Shown here piece by piece: positions 1 to 8,552 of a stretch of 64,000 nt of DNA (position 1 is its first letter; every line of letters starts with the position of its first letter). The translations under genes and the position numbers were made by a program. The notes beneath the pieces are model-generated. The model worked only from the letters and a program-made list of their open reading frames with translations, had not been told where the DNA came from and did no database searches. Source of the stretch: Pseudomonas knackmussii B13 (GTDB lineage: Bacteria > Pseudomonadota > Gammaproteobacteria > Pseudomonadales > Pseudomonadaceae); the NCBI RefSeq assembly GCF_000689415.1, contig NZ_HG322950.1:1991501-2055500 (forward strand), in the 5' to 3' direction.

Positions 1-2
1 TG

Positions 3-560
3 GCGTTGTCCGAGCGGCATGCCGAGAAAGCGCAACAGCGCCTGGAAGCCTGCCTGGCGGCGACGACTTCGCCCTATCTGCGCGACCGGCGCTTGCGTCT
101 TTCCTTGTTACTTTCTGTTGCGTATTGGCAGAAAGGTAACAGCGAAAAAGCCTTCGCACTCTTCGCGCCGACTCTCGAAGAGGCCTGGAACCAGGGCTAT
201 CGCCGCCTGTTCCAGGACGACGCGCTCTGGCTGCTGCCGTTCTGGGAGGCCTGGCGCGAAGCCGAGCCCAAGCGCGCCGCCGCCTGGCAAGGGGTGGCCG
301 AGATGCTCCGCGAGCAGTGCCGCCGGCTCTCCGTCGACCCGGAAGGTTTCGAGGAAAATCAGGATGTTAGCCACCGCGAGCGGGAGATCCTGCGGCTGGT
401 CGCGGCGGGCCTTTCCAATCGCGATATCGCCCAGGCGGTACATCTGTCGGAGGCCACCATCAAGTGGCACCTGCACAACCTGTTCGCCAAGTTGGGAGTG
501 CGCAGTCGTACCCAGGCAGTTCTCAAGGGGAAGAGCCTCGGCTTGCTGAGCGAGGCGTGA
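3..560 (+). CDS. LuxR-family transcriptional regulator, C-terminal part (5' end outside window)
   Basis: The reading frame is open to the left edge, so the start lies outside the window; the TTG at 6 is unlikely to be the true start. The last ~65 residues form a LuxR/FixJ helix-turn-helix, with SHREREILRLVAAGLSNRDI followed by a recognition helix containing SEATIKWHLHNLF. The upstream ~115 residues are helical and Leu/Ala/Trp-rich, like the TPR-type linker of MalT/AlkS-class large LuxR regulators. I infer a DNA-binding activator of that class. It is co-directional with the secretion operon that starts at 789 and could control it, but only proximity supports this. The effector domain is not visible. 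Confidence 0.85.
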   Translation, partial: ALSERHAEKAQQRLEACLAATTSPYLRDRRLRLSLLLSVAYWQKGNSEKAFALFAPTLEEAWNQGYRRLFQDDALWLLPFWEAWREAEPKRAAAWQGVAEMLREQCRRLSVDPEGFEENQDVSHREREILRLVAAGLSNRDIAQAVHLSEATIKWHLHNLFAKLGVRSRTQAVLKGKSLGLLSEA

Positions 561-788
561 AATCACGGAAGATCCGGCTCCATCCCTTGGATGGGCTGGC
601 AGGTGGGGGTTGGACCAGTAGCTTGAAACCAGGACGCGAAGCCTGAGTGCTTCACGAATCCATGCCCGCGACACCTAGGGAAGCCGTGGCGGGTCTGGAG
701 GGTCGGCTTGGCCGGCCAACCTGCAGCGGGGCAGGACGCCCACTGCAGCCCTGGGGCAAACCCACCTGAACACTGGAGAGACACAACA
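561..788. other. Intergenic region, presumed promoter/leader of the secretion operon
   Basis: These 228 bases separate the LuxR-type gene from the operon starting at 789. No convincing gene is seen. There are short GC-rich dyads around 585-597 and 705-722. A GGAGAG ribosome site lies at 774-779, just before the next ATG. I could not identify a clear -35/-10 pair. Confidence 0.4.
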
Positions 789-1229
789 ATGAAAAAAATC
801 CAACAACTGGTTCTTGCAAGTGCTGTTCTGGCCGCTCCGTTCATGGCTCATGCCGACCTGAAATCCATGGATGACACCGCGCTGTCCAGCGTGACCGGTC
901 AGGACGGCATCAGCATCGCCGGTACCTTCAACGCCTCTATCGGCGCCGTGACCTACACCGACGCCGACACCAACGGCGGCTCCCTGGTGCTGCAGGGCAT
1001 CCATCTGCCGAGCGTAACCATCGCCGACAGCGCCCCGATGACCGTAGACGTGGTTACCACCACCATCGGCAGCACCCCGACCCAGCAGCTGGCTATCGGC
1101 CTGCCGACCGTTACCGGCGACGTGACCATCGACGCCATCAAGGTTGGCAGCACTGGCGCCAGCATCGGCTCGCTGACCGTCTCCAACCTGAACCTGGCCG
1201 GTTCCACCGTGAAGATCTGGGGTCACTGA
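789..1229 (+). CDS. Small secreted protein, DUF6160/FilA-like
   Basis: The ATG at 789 is preceded by GGAGAG and opens a typical signal peptide (MKKIQQLVLASAVLAAPFMA, cleavage after AHA). The mature part is ~120 residues. It begins with the DLKSMDDTALSSVTGQDGI-type motif seen in DUF6160 proteins such as Acinetobacter FilA. It then continues as Thr/Ser/Gly/Ile-rich sequence that alternates small and hydrophobic residues, like a beta-solenoid or amyloid-type fold. No cysteines are visible. As first gene of a five-gene operon with a C39 peptidase and two barrels, it is the likely exported substrate. The family assignment is from motif memory; surface or fibre function is inference. Confidence 0.7.
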   Translation: MKKIQQLVLASAVLAAPFMAHADLKSMDDTALSSVTGQDGISIAGTFNASIGAVTYTDADTNGGSLVLQGIHLPSVTIADSAPMTVDVVTTTIGSTPTQQLAIGLPTVTGDVTIDAIKVGSTGASIGSLTVSNLNLAGSTVKIWGH

Positions 1230-1254
1230 TCACGGTGTTCGCGTAGTACCCGAT

Positions 1255-1277
1255 CTCGCCGGCGCCTCGCCGGCGAG
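1255..1277 (+). terminator. Perfect 10-bp hairpin between the first two operon genes
   Basis: CTCGCCGGCG and CGCCGGCGAG form a perfect 10-bp stem around a 3-base loop, 26 bases after the first stop codon. No T-run follows, so it is more likely a partial terminator or 3'-end RNA stabiliser. That would allow higher expression of the small first product than of the downstream genes. Confidence 0.6.
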
Positions 1278-1306
1278 GTCCATCCAGAATTCAAGGAGTG
1301 GGATGG

Positions 1307-2068
1307 ATGTTCGAGATTCTGCTGGGGAGCCTGCTGGGGCTGTTCGGTTTCACCCAGGCGGTGGACACCAAGCCGCAACCGCAAGGCACGGTCAATCTCT
1401 CGCAGCAACTCACTCCCAACGGCCCCTTGCGTGAGTCGGTGCAGCTCGAGCCGATGAGCCAGGTGCAGTTCCGCAACGTCATTCGCCAGTCGTACGACTA
1501 CAGCTGCGGCTCGGCGGCCCTGACCACGCTGCTGGACTACTACCTGGGGCGCAACCTGGAAGAGCGCCAGGTCATGGAAGGCCTTCTGAAGTACGGCGAG
1601 GCGGACAAGATCGTCCAGCGTCGCGGTTTCTCGCTGCTCGACATGAAGCGCTACGCCGCTGCACTGGGCTACAAGAGCGGCGGTTTCCGTGCCGAATTCT
1701 CCGACCTCGACTCGCTGGAAAACCCGGCGCTCGTGCCCATCCACTACGGCGGCTTCAAGCATTTCGTGGTGGTGCGTGACGTCTACAACGATCACGTTTT
1801 CGTTGCCGATCCTGCCCTGGGCAACATCAGTTTCACCCGCAGCCGCTTCGAGGCGATCTGGGACCAGAACGTCCTGTTCGTGATCTACCCCGGCGGCCAG
1901 GAGCCGAAGAGCGCCCTGGCCCTGAAAGAACAGGACCTGCGCCTGGTGGATGACCGTACCGTGAGCCTGCTGGCCTTCCGCGATTTTCCGGAGCTGAGCA
2001 AGTTCGCCAGCAACCGCGTGACGGAGGCCGCCTCGAAAGGCGACGTGCAGTACATCCGCAACAAGTGA
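1307..2068 (+). CDS. C39-family cysteine peptidase (FapD/FilB-like)
   Basis: A 253-residue protein starting at ATG 1307, eight bases after AAGGAG; an upstream in-frame GTG at 1298 overlaps that ribosome site and is less likely. The N-terminus (MFEILLGSLLGLFGF) looks like an export signal or anchor. The C39 fold is clear: Gln61 and catalytic Cys67 in RQSYDYSCGSAAL, His152 in GGFKHFVVV and Asp168 in VFVADPALG. Unlike bacteriocin C39 exporters it carries no ABC domain, like FapD of the Pseudomonas amyloid operon. By analogy it would process a protein of its own operon in the periplasm. Substrate and cleavage site are unknown. Confidence 0.85.
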   Translation: MFEILLGSLLGLFGFTQAVDTKPQPQGTVNLSQQLTPNGPLRESVQLEPMSQVQFRNVIRQSYDYSCGSAALTTLLDYYLGRNLEERQVMEGLLKYGEADKIVQRRGFSLLDMKRYAAALGYKSGGFRAEFSDLDSLENPALVPIHYGGFKHFVVVRDVYNDHVFVADPALGNISFTRSRFEAIWDQNVLFVIYPGGQEPKSALALKEQDLRLVDDRTVSLLAFRDFPELSKFASNRVTEAASKGDVQYIRNK

Positions 2069-2114
2069 GCGCTCTTTTCATCGACCCATAAGAACAAGAC
2101 CAGGGGATAGCATC

Positions 2115-3119
2115 ATGGATTTCAGGGGGTATGCGTGCGCCGCCATACTGGCCTTGCTGGCTGGCGGCCCTGTGTGGGCCGAGGAGAAATCGGTCGACCA
2201 GGCGCGTGATGCACTGTCCAAGAAAGAGGGTGACGCCGACAGCGCCAAGGCGCTGGAGCAGGTGTTCCAGGCGGCGGAACAAAGCTACACCTTGCTGAAG
2301 AAGGGCGAGCGCACGCTCACCTATGGCTTCGACTACTCGATGATGCGCGACACCCGCATCCAGCAGGTGCGCACTGGCCAGAACGTCTACAGCGTCCTGG
2401 CGCAGAGCGAGGCGCAGCACACCTTCACCAACTCGTTCACCTTCGACTACGGCATCTGGGACAACCTGACCTTCAGCCTGCGCCTGCCGTTCGTGGCCAA
2501 GTACGACACCGAGCGCGACGTGCATGCCTACAGCCTCGGCGACATCTCCACGACGTTGCGCTGGCAGCCCTGGCCATCGGTACGCGGACGTCCCGTCACC
2601 ACCTTCTACGCCACCCTCGGCCTCCCCACCGGCGACAGCCCGTACGACATGAATCCGGACAAGGACGTGTCTACCGGCAGCGGCTACTACAGCCTGGGCG
2701 TGGGCGCCAACATGTCCTACGTGATCGACCCGGTCGTGCTCTACGGCTCGCTCGGTTACACCTACAACATGCAGGTCGACAGCATCCATCAGTACCAATA
2801 CAACGAGGAGCTGCAGAAGGTCACTCCGGGCGACACCCTGAACTTCGCCATGGGCATGGCCTACGCGCTGTCCTATGACGTATCGCTGGCCACCTCGTAC
2901 CAGATGGCCTACCAGATGAAGAGCCACTACCACTTCGACGACCGCACGGTGGAGGCTCCGGAACAGACCAGCGCAATCATGAACTTCTCGCTCGGCCTGC
3001 GAACTTCACCCGACTACATCGTCAACGTGAACGCCGGCTTCGGCATGACCGAGGACTCGCCGGATGTCCTGCTGGGGGTTTCCCTGCCCCTGGACATCAA
3101 GGGCCTGAAACCCGACTAA
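2115..3119 (+). CDS. Outer-membrane beta-barrel protein with N-terminal coiled coil (FapF/FilC-like)
   Basis: 334 residues with a signal peptide ending in GGPVWA. Residues ~25-70 (EKSVDQARDALSKKEG onward) are charged and heptad-like, a probable coiled coil. From ~75 the sequence shows alternating amphipathic strands (TLTYGFDYSM, FTFDYGIWDNLTFSLRLPF, LGVGANMSYVI) typical of a 10-14 strand barrel. The coiled-coil-plus-barrel plan matches FapF, the outer-membrane secretion channel for FapC, although I see no direct sequence identity. It sits 46 bases after the C39 gene and 18 bases before the next barrel gene. Role as an exporter is inference from architecture and context. Confidence 0.65.
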   Translation: MDFRGYACAAILALLAGGPVWAEEKSVDQARDALSKKEGDADSAKALEQVFQAAEQSYTLLKKGERTLTYGFDYSMMRDTRIQQVRTGQNVYSVLAQSEAQHTFTNSFTFDYGIWDNLTFSLRLPFVAKYDTERDVHAYSLGDISTTLRWQPWPSVRGRPVTTFYATLGLPTGDSPYDMNPDKDVSTGSGYYSLGVGANMSYVIDPVVLYGSLGYTYNMQVDSIHQYQYNEELQKVTPGDTLNFAMGMAYALSYDVSLATSYQMAYQMKSHYHFDDRTVEAPEQTSAIMNFSLGLRTSPDYIVNVNAGFGMTEDSPDVLLGVSLPLDIKGLKPD

Positions 3120-3137
3120 CCCGCGAGCGAGACCCAC

Positions 3138-4736
3138 ATGACGAAGCGCATTTCGCCACTCGTGCTGGCGATGGCTGGGGCGGGGCTTGGCTGGATTCTG
3201 CCGGCGCACGCACAACTGGCCAACGACATCACCATCGGCAACCCCAAGGCGATGGCCCTGGGCAACGCGGTGACTGCCGATTCGACCGGCATCGACGCCG
3301 TGCACTACAACCCGGCCGCACTGACCAAACTCAAGGGCCGGCAGACCACGGTGAAGCTGGTGGCCGGCTTCATGGATATCCGCGCCGGCTTCCATGCGCC
3401 GCCAGATTATGGCTCGAGCACCTTCGGCGTGACCGACGACCCGATCGCCAACTCGCACAGCCGCACCACCACGCCGACCATGTACCTGCCAGGCCTCGGC
3501 GGCATGACCGACGTGCCGGCGCTGGTAGCGCCGCTGGCCGGCATCTCGATCAACCCGCCGGGCTCGAAATTCACCTTCGCCACCAACGTCTACACCCCGC
3601 AGGCGCTGGGCTATTCGCGCGATTCCGACAGCGATCCGGCACGCTACGATGGCCGTCGTGTATCGCTGCAGCGGCTGACCTACTTCTCGCCCTCGGTGGG
3701 CTACCAGATGAACGACGCCTGGTCGTTCGGCCTGTCGATCGGCTTCTCGCACCAGGCCATGGCGCTGGATACCGACTTCCGCAACCCGGGCATCCTCACC
3801 GGCCTGCTGGAAACCCTGCACAACACCACCTGCGTGCCGGGGGCGCAGGAAATCGTCGAGCTGGTGTTCAACGTCTGCGGCGGCAAGATCGGCCCTTACG
3901 ACAAGCTGGCCAACCTCAAGCTGGACATGCAGCAGACCCTCTCGCCGAGCTACAACCTCGGCGTGCTCTGGGAGCCCAACGACTGGTTCGGCTGGGGTGC
4001 GGTGTACCAGAGCGAGTCGCGCATGAAGCTCAAGGGCAAGTACCGCGTCGACTACACCCAGGACTGGCAGGGCTTCTGGTCCGGCCTGCAGAGCTCGGTG
4101 TTCGGTGCCTTCCTCAGTCCGCTGTTCCCCAACGGCAACGTCGACGAAGAGCACGGCGTAGCCACGCTGAAGCTGACCAACCCGGACAACTTCTCCACCG
4201 GCATCAAGATTCGTCCGTTCGACAACTGGCAGTTCAACGCCGACCTCAAGTGGAGCGGCTACAGCGACTGGAACAACATGACCATCGAGTTCGACAAGGA
4301 ACTCGACCTGCTGCGCATCGCCAAGAACTTTGCGCCCAACGGCGCCACCGACCACAGCATCATTCTCGACCGCGGCTACCGCGACACCTGGAGCTACGCC
4401 GCCGGCGTACAGTACGACGTGAACGACCGCCTGCAGCTGCGCGCCGGCTACGAGTACCGCCCCTCGGCGATCCCCAAGAGCAAGGCCGACGCCCTGGTGC
4501 CCATCGGCGACGCCAACCTCTACGGCCTCGGCCTGGGCTATCGCTGGGACAAGGACACCACCATCGACCTGGGCTTCAACTACTTCGTTTCCAAGCAGAG
4601 CATCAAGGCCGGCGAGAGCTGCAACCTGACCTGCACCGGGATCGACAACCTGGTGTACAACCCCTATGCCGGCATGGATGTGGACACGACGGTGAAGGCC
4701 TATATTTTCGCACTGACCTACAACACCACCTTCTGA
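3138..4736 (+). CDS. OmpP1/FadL-family outer-membrane protein (FilD-like)
   Basis: 532 residues. The signal peptide MTKRISPLVLAMAGAGLGWI ends near PAHA. The mature start has the FadL/TodX pattern: an N-terminal hatch segment, then VHYNPAALTKLKGRQTTVKL, followed by many aromatic-rich strands up to the terminal AYIFALTYNTTF, a classic barrel C-terminus ending in Phe. It is longer than FadL (~420-450). Four Cys in pairs (CVPG...CGG and CNLTC) may form loop disulfides. FadL proteins import hydrophobic substrates, but placement in this operon suggests a role in surface assembly instead. The two possibilities cannot be separated from sequence alone. Confidence 0.75.
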   Translation: MTKRISPLVLAMAGAGLGWILPAHAQLANDITIGNPKAMALGNAVTADSTGIDAVHYNPAALTKLKGRQTTVKLVAGFMDIRAGFHAPPDYGSSTFGVTDDPIANSHSRTTTPTMYLPGLGGMTDVPALVAPLAGISINPPGSKFTFATNVYTPQALGYSRDSDSDPARYDGRRVSLQRLTYFSPSVGYQMNDAWSFGLSIGFSHQAMALDTDFRNPGILTGLLETLHNTTCVPGAQEIVELVFNVCGGKIGPYDKLANLKLDMQQTLSPSYNLGVLWEPNDWFGWGAVYQSESRMKLKGKYRVDYTQDWQGFWSGLQSSVFGAFLSPLFPNGNVDEEHGVATLKLTNPDNFSTGIKIRPFDNWQFNADLKWSGYSDWNNMTIEFDKELDLLRIAKNFAPNGATDHSIILDRGYRDTWSYAAGVQYDVNDRLQLRAGYEYRPSAIPKSKADALVPIGDANLYGLGLGYRWDKDTTIDLGFNYFVSKQSIKAGESCNLTCTGIDNLVYNPYAGMDVDTTVKAYIFALTYNTTF

Positions 4737-4746
4737 GGACGGACAG

Positions 4747-5916
4747 ATGCGTCGCTGCACTCCACTGGGCATTGTTCTCCTCGGCGTGGCCTTGCTGTCC
4801 GCGGGTGCGCAGGCGGGCGCCGGACGCTATCTGTCGTGGATCGACGACAGCGGGCAGGTGCACAACACCTTCGTCGACGACGACTTCAATCGCCAACAGC
4901 GCCAGGCGGCCAAGCGCATCGACCAAAGCGACCAGGCGCGCCTGCTCGACGACGGCGGCACGCGCTGGCCGGGGAGCCAGGCGGCGGGGGAGAGCAAGCG
5001 GCGTTACTTCACCTGGGTGGACGGCCAGGGCAACCTGCAGAACAGCTTCTACGCGGCCAACCAGGCGCCTGCCGGTGGCGCCGACTACGTGCTGCCCAAT
5101 GGCGATCGCTCGTCCGAGTACATCGATGCCGAGGCGTACGAAGACAAGGGCTTCGTTCGCAGCCAGAACGGCAATCCGTACTACACCTGGGTCGACGAGC
5201 AGGGGCGCATGCACAACTCGCCGATCAGCCCCGAGGAGCGCGCAGCGGGCATTCGCCGCAACGACATCGCCTTCACCGAAGGTCGGCAGGTCGAGTTCGG
5301 CAAGCGTCCGCAGGCATTGCCTGGGCTCGACGGCAGCGGCGAGCAGACCGACGCCATGAAGGCGCTGCTCAAGGGCAGCGGCAAGACCCTGAACGACCTC
5401 TACCAGGACCTGCAGCGGCGCTGCTGCGAGCAGATCGGCGAGGGCGATTTCACCGAACTGAGTGCCGATGAGCCGCGCTACGAGGAGCTCAACAAGTTCT
5501 CGCCGAGCTTCGATTTCCCGATGGGCAAGAGCTACTACGTGGCCATGAAGCTGCCGGCATCGCAGCAGGTCTATGGCCTGCGCGTGCGTAGCTTCGCCAA
5601 CCATCAGGTGGTCTATCCGTCGCTGCTGTTCCTCGACGAACACAAGCGCCCGACCCGCCTGGTCAGCGACGCGGTGTACAAGCTCAATCCGGAGACCTGG
5701 TACCGCTACGCCTTCATCGAAGGCACGGTGCCGGTGCGCGCCAACGAAGGTGAACGCTACGTACTGCTGCTGACCACGGACGAGGACCGCAGTCTGCAGA
5801 CCCTCGACAACAAACCGTACAAGCGGCCGCTGGAAAAACTGGCGGTGAACGATGCCGGCATGAAGGTGCGCGACCACGGCGACCAGGGCGGTTTCGAGCT
5901 GGCGGTGATTCGCTGA
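4747..5916 (+). CDS. Periplasmic protein with three WVDxxGxxxN repeats and a MalM-like C-terminus (FilE-like)
   Basis: 389 residues with a signal peptide ending at AGAQAG. Three copies of a DUF4124-like motif follow: RYLSWIDDSGQVHNTF (~residue 30), RRYFTWVDGQGNLQNSF (~90) and NPYYTWVDEQGRMHNSP (~145). The C-terminal ~150 residues (FPMGKSYYVAMKLP, LRVRSFANHQVVYPSLLFLD) resemble the MalM-type periplasmic beta-sandwich. It starts 10 bases after the FadL-like gene and ends the operon. I recall similar proteins annotated as pilus assembly protein FilE. An assembly chaperone or cell-wall contact protein is plausible, but function is not established. Confidence 0.65.
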   Translation: MRRCTPLGIVLLGVALLSAGAQAGAGRYLSWIDDSGQVHNTFVDDDFNRQQRQAAKRIDQSDQARLLDDGGTRWPGSQAAGESKRRYFTWVDGQGNLQNSFYAANQAPAGGADYVLPNGDRSSEYIDAEAYEDKGFVRSQNGNPYYTWVDEQGRMHNSPISPEERAAGIRRNDIAFTEGRQVEFGKRPQALPGLDGSGEQTDAMKALLKGSGKTLNDLYQDLQRRCCEQIGEGDFTELSADEPRYEELNKFSPSFDFPMGKSYYVAMKLPASQQVYGLRVRSFANHQVVYPSLLFLDEHKRPTRLVSDAVYKLNPETWYRYAFIEGTVPVRANEGERYVLLLTTDEDRSLQTLDNKPYKRPLEKLAVNDAGMKVRDHGDQGGFELAVIR

Positions 5917-5933
5917 GGTTGGGCGGGGGAATC

Positions 5934-6013
5934 CCTGTAGGAGCGGACCTTGTCCGCGATTCGCGCGCATGGCGCGCTCCTACAGGTTTTTCGCGGATGA
6001 GATCCGCTCCTAC
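5934..6013. repeat. Pair of REP-type palindromes between convergent operons
   Basis: CCTGTAGGAGCG at 5934 is mirrored by CGCTCCTACAGG ending at 5986, with a GGACCTTGTCC core. A second, inverted half-copy with GATCCGCTCCTAC follows up to 6013. This is the common Pseudomonas REP sequence. It lies exactly between the convergent secretion operon and the ligase operon and probably acts as a bidirectional transcript end. Confidence 0.8.
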
Positions 6014-6029
6014 GGGCGGGGCGGCGCCG

Positions 6030-7016
6030 TCAGATCTCCCGCTGCGGCACGTGCCCGAACAGGCTCTGGGCGAACTTCACGCGCTGCTCCGGCGTTTCCT
6101 CAATACCCTTGGCGCGCAGGCTTTCCAGATGCGCCTCCACTGCCTGAGTTCGGCCGACCAGGCCGCAGTCGTTGGCGATCTGGATGTTCAGGCCGGGGCG
6201 TGCGTTGAGCTCGAGGATCAGCGGGCCCTTGTCCTGGTCCAGCACCATGTCCACGCCGATGTAGCCAAGGCCGCAGAGCTCGTAGCAGCCCGCGGCGAGC
6301 TTCATGAAGCCGTCCCAGAACGGCAGCTGCACGCCGTCCACCGCGTTGGCGGTGTCCGGGTGCTTGGCGATCTTGCGGTTCAGCCAGGTGCCGCGCAGTG
6401 TGCTGCCGGTGGCGAGGTCCACACCCACGCCGATGGCGCCCTGGTGCAAGTTGGCCTTGCCGTTGGACTGGCGGGTCGGCAGGCGCAGCATGGCCATCAC
6501 CGGGTAGCCCATGAGGACGATGATGCGGATGTCCGGCACGCCCTCGTAGCTGATGCTCTTGAAGATCGGGTCGGGGGTGACGCGGTACTCGATCAGTGCG
6601 CGGTCACGGTGCCCGCCGAGGGAGTAGAGGCCGGTGAGGATGCTGGACAGCTGGTACTCGATCTCGTCGCGGCTGATGATCCGCCCGGAGACCGTCTTGT
6701 AGTTGCCCTCGAAGCGGTCGGCGATCACCAGGATGCCATCGCCGCCGGCGCCCTGCGCAGGCTTGATCACGAAGTCGTTGCGCTCGCCGATGATGCTGTC
6801 GAGCTTCTCGATTTCCTTCTCGGTGGAGATGATCCCGTACATCTCCGGCACCTGGATGCCGGCCTCGATGGCGCGCTCCTTGGTGATGATCTTGTCGTCG
6901 ACGATCGGGTACAGATGGCGCTTGTTGTACTTCAGCACGAAGTCCGCGTTGCGCCGGTTGATCCCCATGATGCCCTTGGCTTCCAGGGCTTTCCATCGCT
7001 TGATCAGGCCGAACAT
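6030..7016 (-). CDS. RimK-like ATP-grasp ligase (alpha-L-glutamate ligase-related)
   Basis: 328 residues. The ATP-grasp core is visible: DFVIKPAQGAGGDGILVI (ATP-binding lysine and glycine-rich loop), then a basic middle segment and LILELNARPGLNIQIAN, which carries the metal-binding Glu/Asn pair. This matches the family annotated as alpha-L-glutamate ligase-like protein, relatives of RimK, which adds glutamates to ribosomal S6. It is last of three tightly packed genes (3-base gap from the membrane transglutaminase-like gene). The family always travels with those partners. Its acceptor substrate is unknown; a peptide or protein carboxylate-amine ligation is the expected chemistry. Confidence 0.85.
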   Translation of the reverse strand: MFGLIKRWKALEAKGIMGINRRNADFVLKYNKRHLYPIVDDKIITKERAIEAGIQVPEMYGIISTEKEIEKLDSIIGERNDFVIKPAQGAGGDGILVIADRFEGNYKTVSGRIISRDEIEYQLSSILTGLYSLGGHRDRALIEYRVTPDPIFKSISYEGVPDIRIIVLMGYPVMAMLRLPTRQSNGKANLHQGAIGVGVDLATGSTLRGTWLNRKIAKHPDTANAVDGVQLPFWDGFMKLAAGCYELCGLGYIGVDMVLDQDKGPLILELNARPGLNIQIANDCGLVGRTQAVEAHLESLRAKGIEETPEQRVKFAQSLFGHVPQREI

Positions 7017-7019
7017 GGC

Positions 7020-8546
7020 TCAGTCCTTGAGGAAGGCTTTGAAGCGGAACAGCTCGGTCAGGCGGTAGCCGCGGTAGCGACCCATCGCGAGCATGAAGGC
7101 GACCAGGATCAGCAGCACCGCCGGGAAGGTGAAGACGAAGTACACCAGTTCCGGCACGCGCATCAGGATGTGCGCCAAGGTGGCCGCCACCAGGGTGCCG
7201 AGGGCCGCCTTCATCGCATGCGCGGCGCCGCGCTCCTCCCAGGTGATCGACAGGCGCTCGATGCTCATGGTCAGGATCACCATCGGGAACAGCGCCACCG
7301 ACAGCCCGCTCTCGAAGCCGAGCTTGTGGCTGAGCAGGCTGATGATCGCGATCATCACCACCACGAACGTCAGCACCACCGACAGGCGCGGCAGCATCTG
7401 CAGCTTCAGGTGCTCGAGGTACGAGCGCAGCGACAGGCCCAGGGCGGTGATCACGGTGAACAGGCCGATGCCCCACTGCAGGCCGGTCTCGCGGAAGGCG
7501 AGGGCGATCAGCACAGGGGTGAAGGTGCCCAGGGTCTGGATGCCGATCAGGTTGCGCAGCACCAGGATCACCAGCACGCCGAAGGGGATCATGATCATGA
7601 TCTGGAAGGTCTGCTGGGTCGACAGCGGCAGGCCGTACAGCGAGTACTCGAGGAAGGTCGCGTCGGTGTTGGCGTCGGAGATCTTCGCCAGGCGGATGGC
7701 ATTCATCTCGCTGCTGTTGATGCTGAAGCTGACCTGGGCCTTCTTGCCACCGTCCACGCTCAGCAGCGGCTCGTCGCCCAGCCACCAGATCACCCGGTCG
7801 TTGGGCAGGCCGCGCTCGCCGGTCTCGGGGTTGAAGTACAGCCAGTCCTTGCCGTTGTAGCTGCGCAGCCACAGCTCCGGGGTTTGCTGCTGGTTGGCCA
7901 GCAGGCGCAGGGTGTGCACCCGCTCCAGCGGCACGTGGGCGATGCCCAGCAGGGTCTCGACGATGTAGGCGCGCTTCTCCAGGCTGGTGTCGCCGGCCAT
8001 CAGCAGCTTGACGTTGTCGTCGGCCTGGTTGTTGGCACGCTTGATGGTCTCGCTGACGAAGGTCTCGATGTCGGCCGAATGCTGGCGGATCGGAGCGATC
8101 AGCGCTTCGGCTGCGATCTTCTCCGGGCCTTCCAGCGGCGGCGTGTCGCGGAAGATCGGGCCTTTCTCCTTGGGCTTCTCGCCGCTGAAGCGCTTGGTCA
8201 GCACCAGGCGGTAGTAGAGGGTCTGCTTGCCGCTGGCGCGGCGCGAAGACCAGGTCACCTTACGGTTGCCGTCGGAGCGGTTGATGCTCACGCCGTAGTT
8301 GTTCGACACGAAGCTCTCGTTGAGGCTCGTGTAGTCCTGGGTCAGTGGCGGGACGAACATCTGCACCTTCACCGGCGTCTTGGGCGCGGCTTCGAAGCTG
8401 ACCCGTGCGTCGATGTTCCAGAGGTCCTCGGTTTCCGCTTCGGTCATGGGAATTCCGAGGACGAAGATCTGGTACGCGGTGATCGAGATGCCCAGCAGCA
8501 CCAGGGTCGCGATCAGGATCTTCAGGTGTAGGTTCAGAGAGCGCAT
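7020..8546 (-). CDS. Inactive transglutaminase-like domain fused to seven transmembrane helices
   Basis: 508 residues. Residues ~10-30 form one N-terminal membrane anchor. Residues ~35-260 are a periplasmic domain of the degenerate transglutaminase type; the WLYFNPETGERGLPNDRVIW segment is typical, and no Cys of a catalytic triad is seen. Residues ~280-490 hold about seven hydrophobic helices (IMIMIPFGVLVILVLRNLIG, AVLLILVAFMLAM and others). This is the organisation of the families annotated as inactive transglutaminase fused to 7 TM helices. Six bases separate it from the upstream protease gene and three from the downstream ligase gene, so the three are surely co-transcribed. A sensor or peptide-presenting role is inference. 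Confidence 0.85.
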   Translation of the reverse strand: MRSLNLHLKILIATLVLLGISITAYQIFVLGIPMTEAETEDLWNIDARVSFEAAPKTPVKVQMFVPPLTQDYTSLNESFVSNNYGVSINRSDGNRKVTWSSRRASGKQTLYYRLVLTKRFSGEKPKEKGPIFRDTPPLEGPEKIAAEALIAPIRQHSADIETFVSETIKRANNQADDNVKLLMAGDTSLEKRAYIVETLLGIAHVPLERVHTLRLLANQQQTPELWLRSYNGKDWLYFNPETGERGLPNDRVIWWLGDEPLLSVDGGKKAQVSFSINSSEMNAIRLAKISDANTDATFLEYSLYGLPLSTQQTFQIMIMIPFGVLVILVLRNLIGIQTLGTFTPVLIALAFRETGLQWGIGLFTVITALGLSLRSYLEHLKLQMLPRLSVVLTFVVVMIAIISLLSHKLGFESGLSVALFPMVILTMSIERLSITWEERGAAHAMKAALGTLVAATLAHILMRVPELVYFVFTFPAVLLILVAFMLAMGRYRGYRLTELFRFKAFLKD

Positions 8547-8552
8547 GGGGCG

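Noticed and set aside
5919..8531. 870-codon plus-strand open frame
   Set aside because: Antisense to the ATP-grasp and 7TM genes, rich in His/Gln/Asp repeats typical of shadow frames, and it starts in the REP element.
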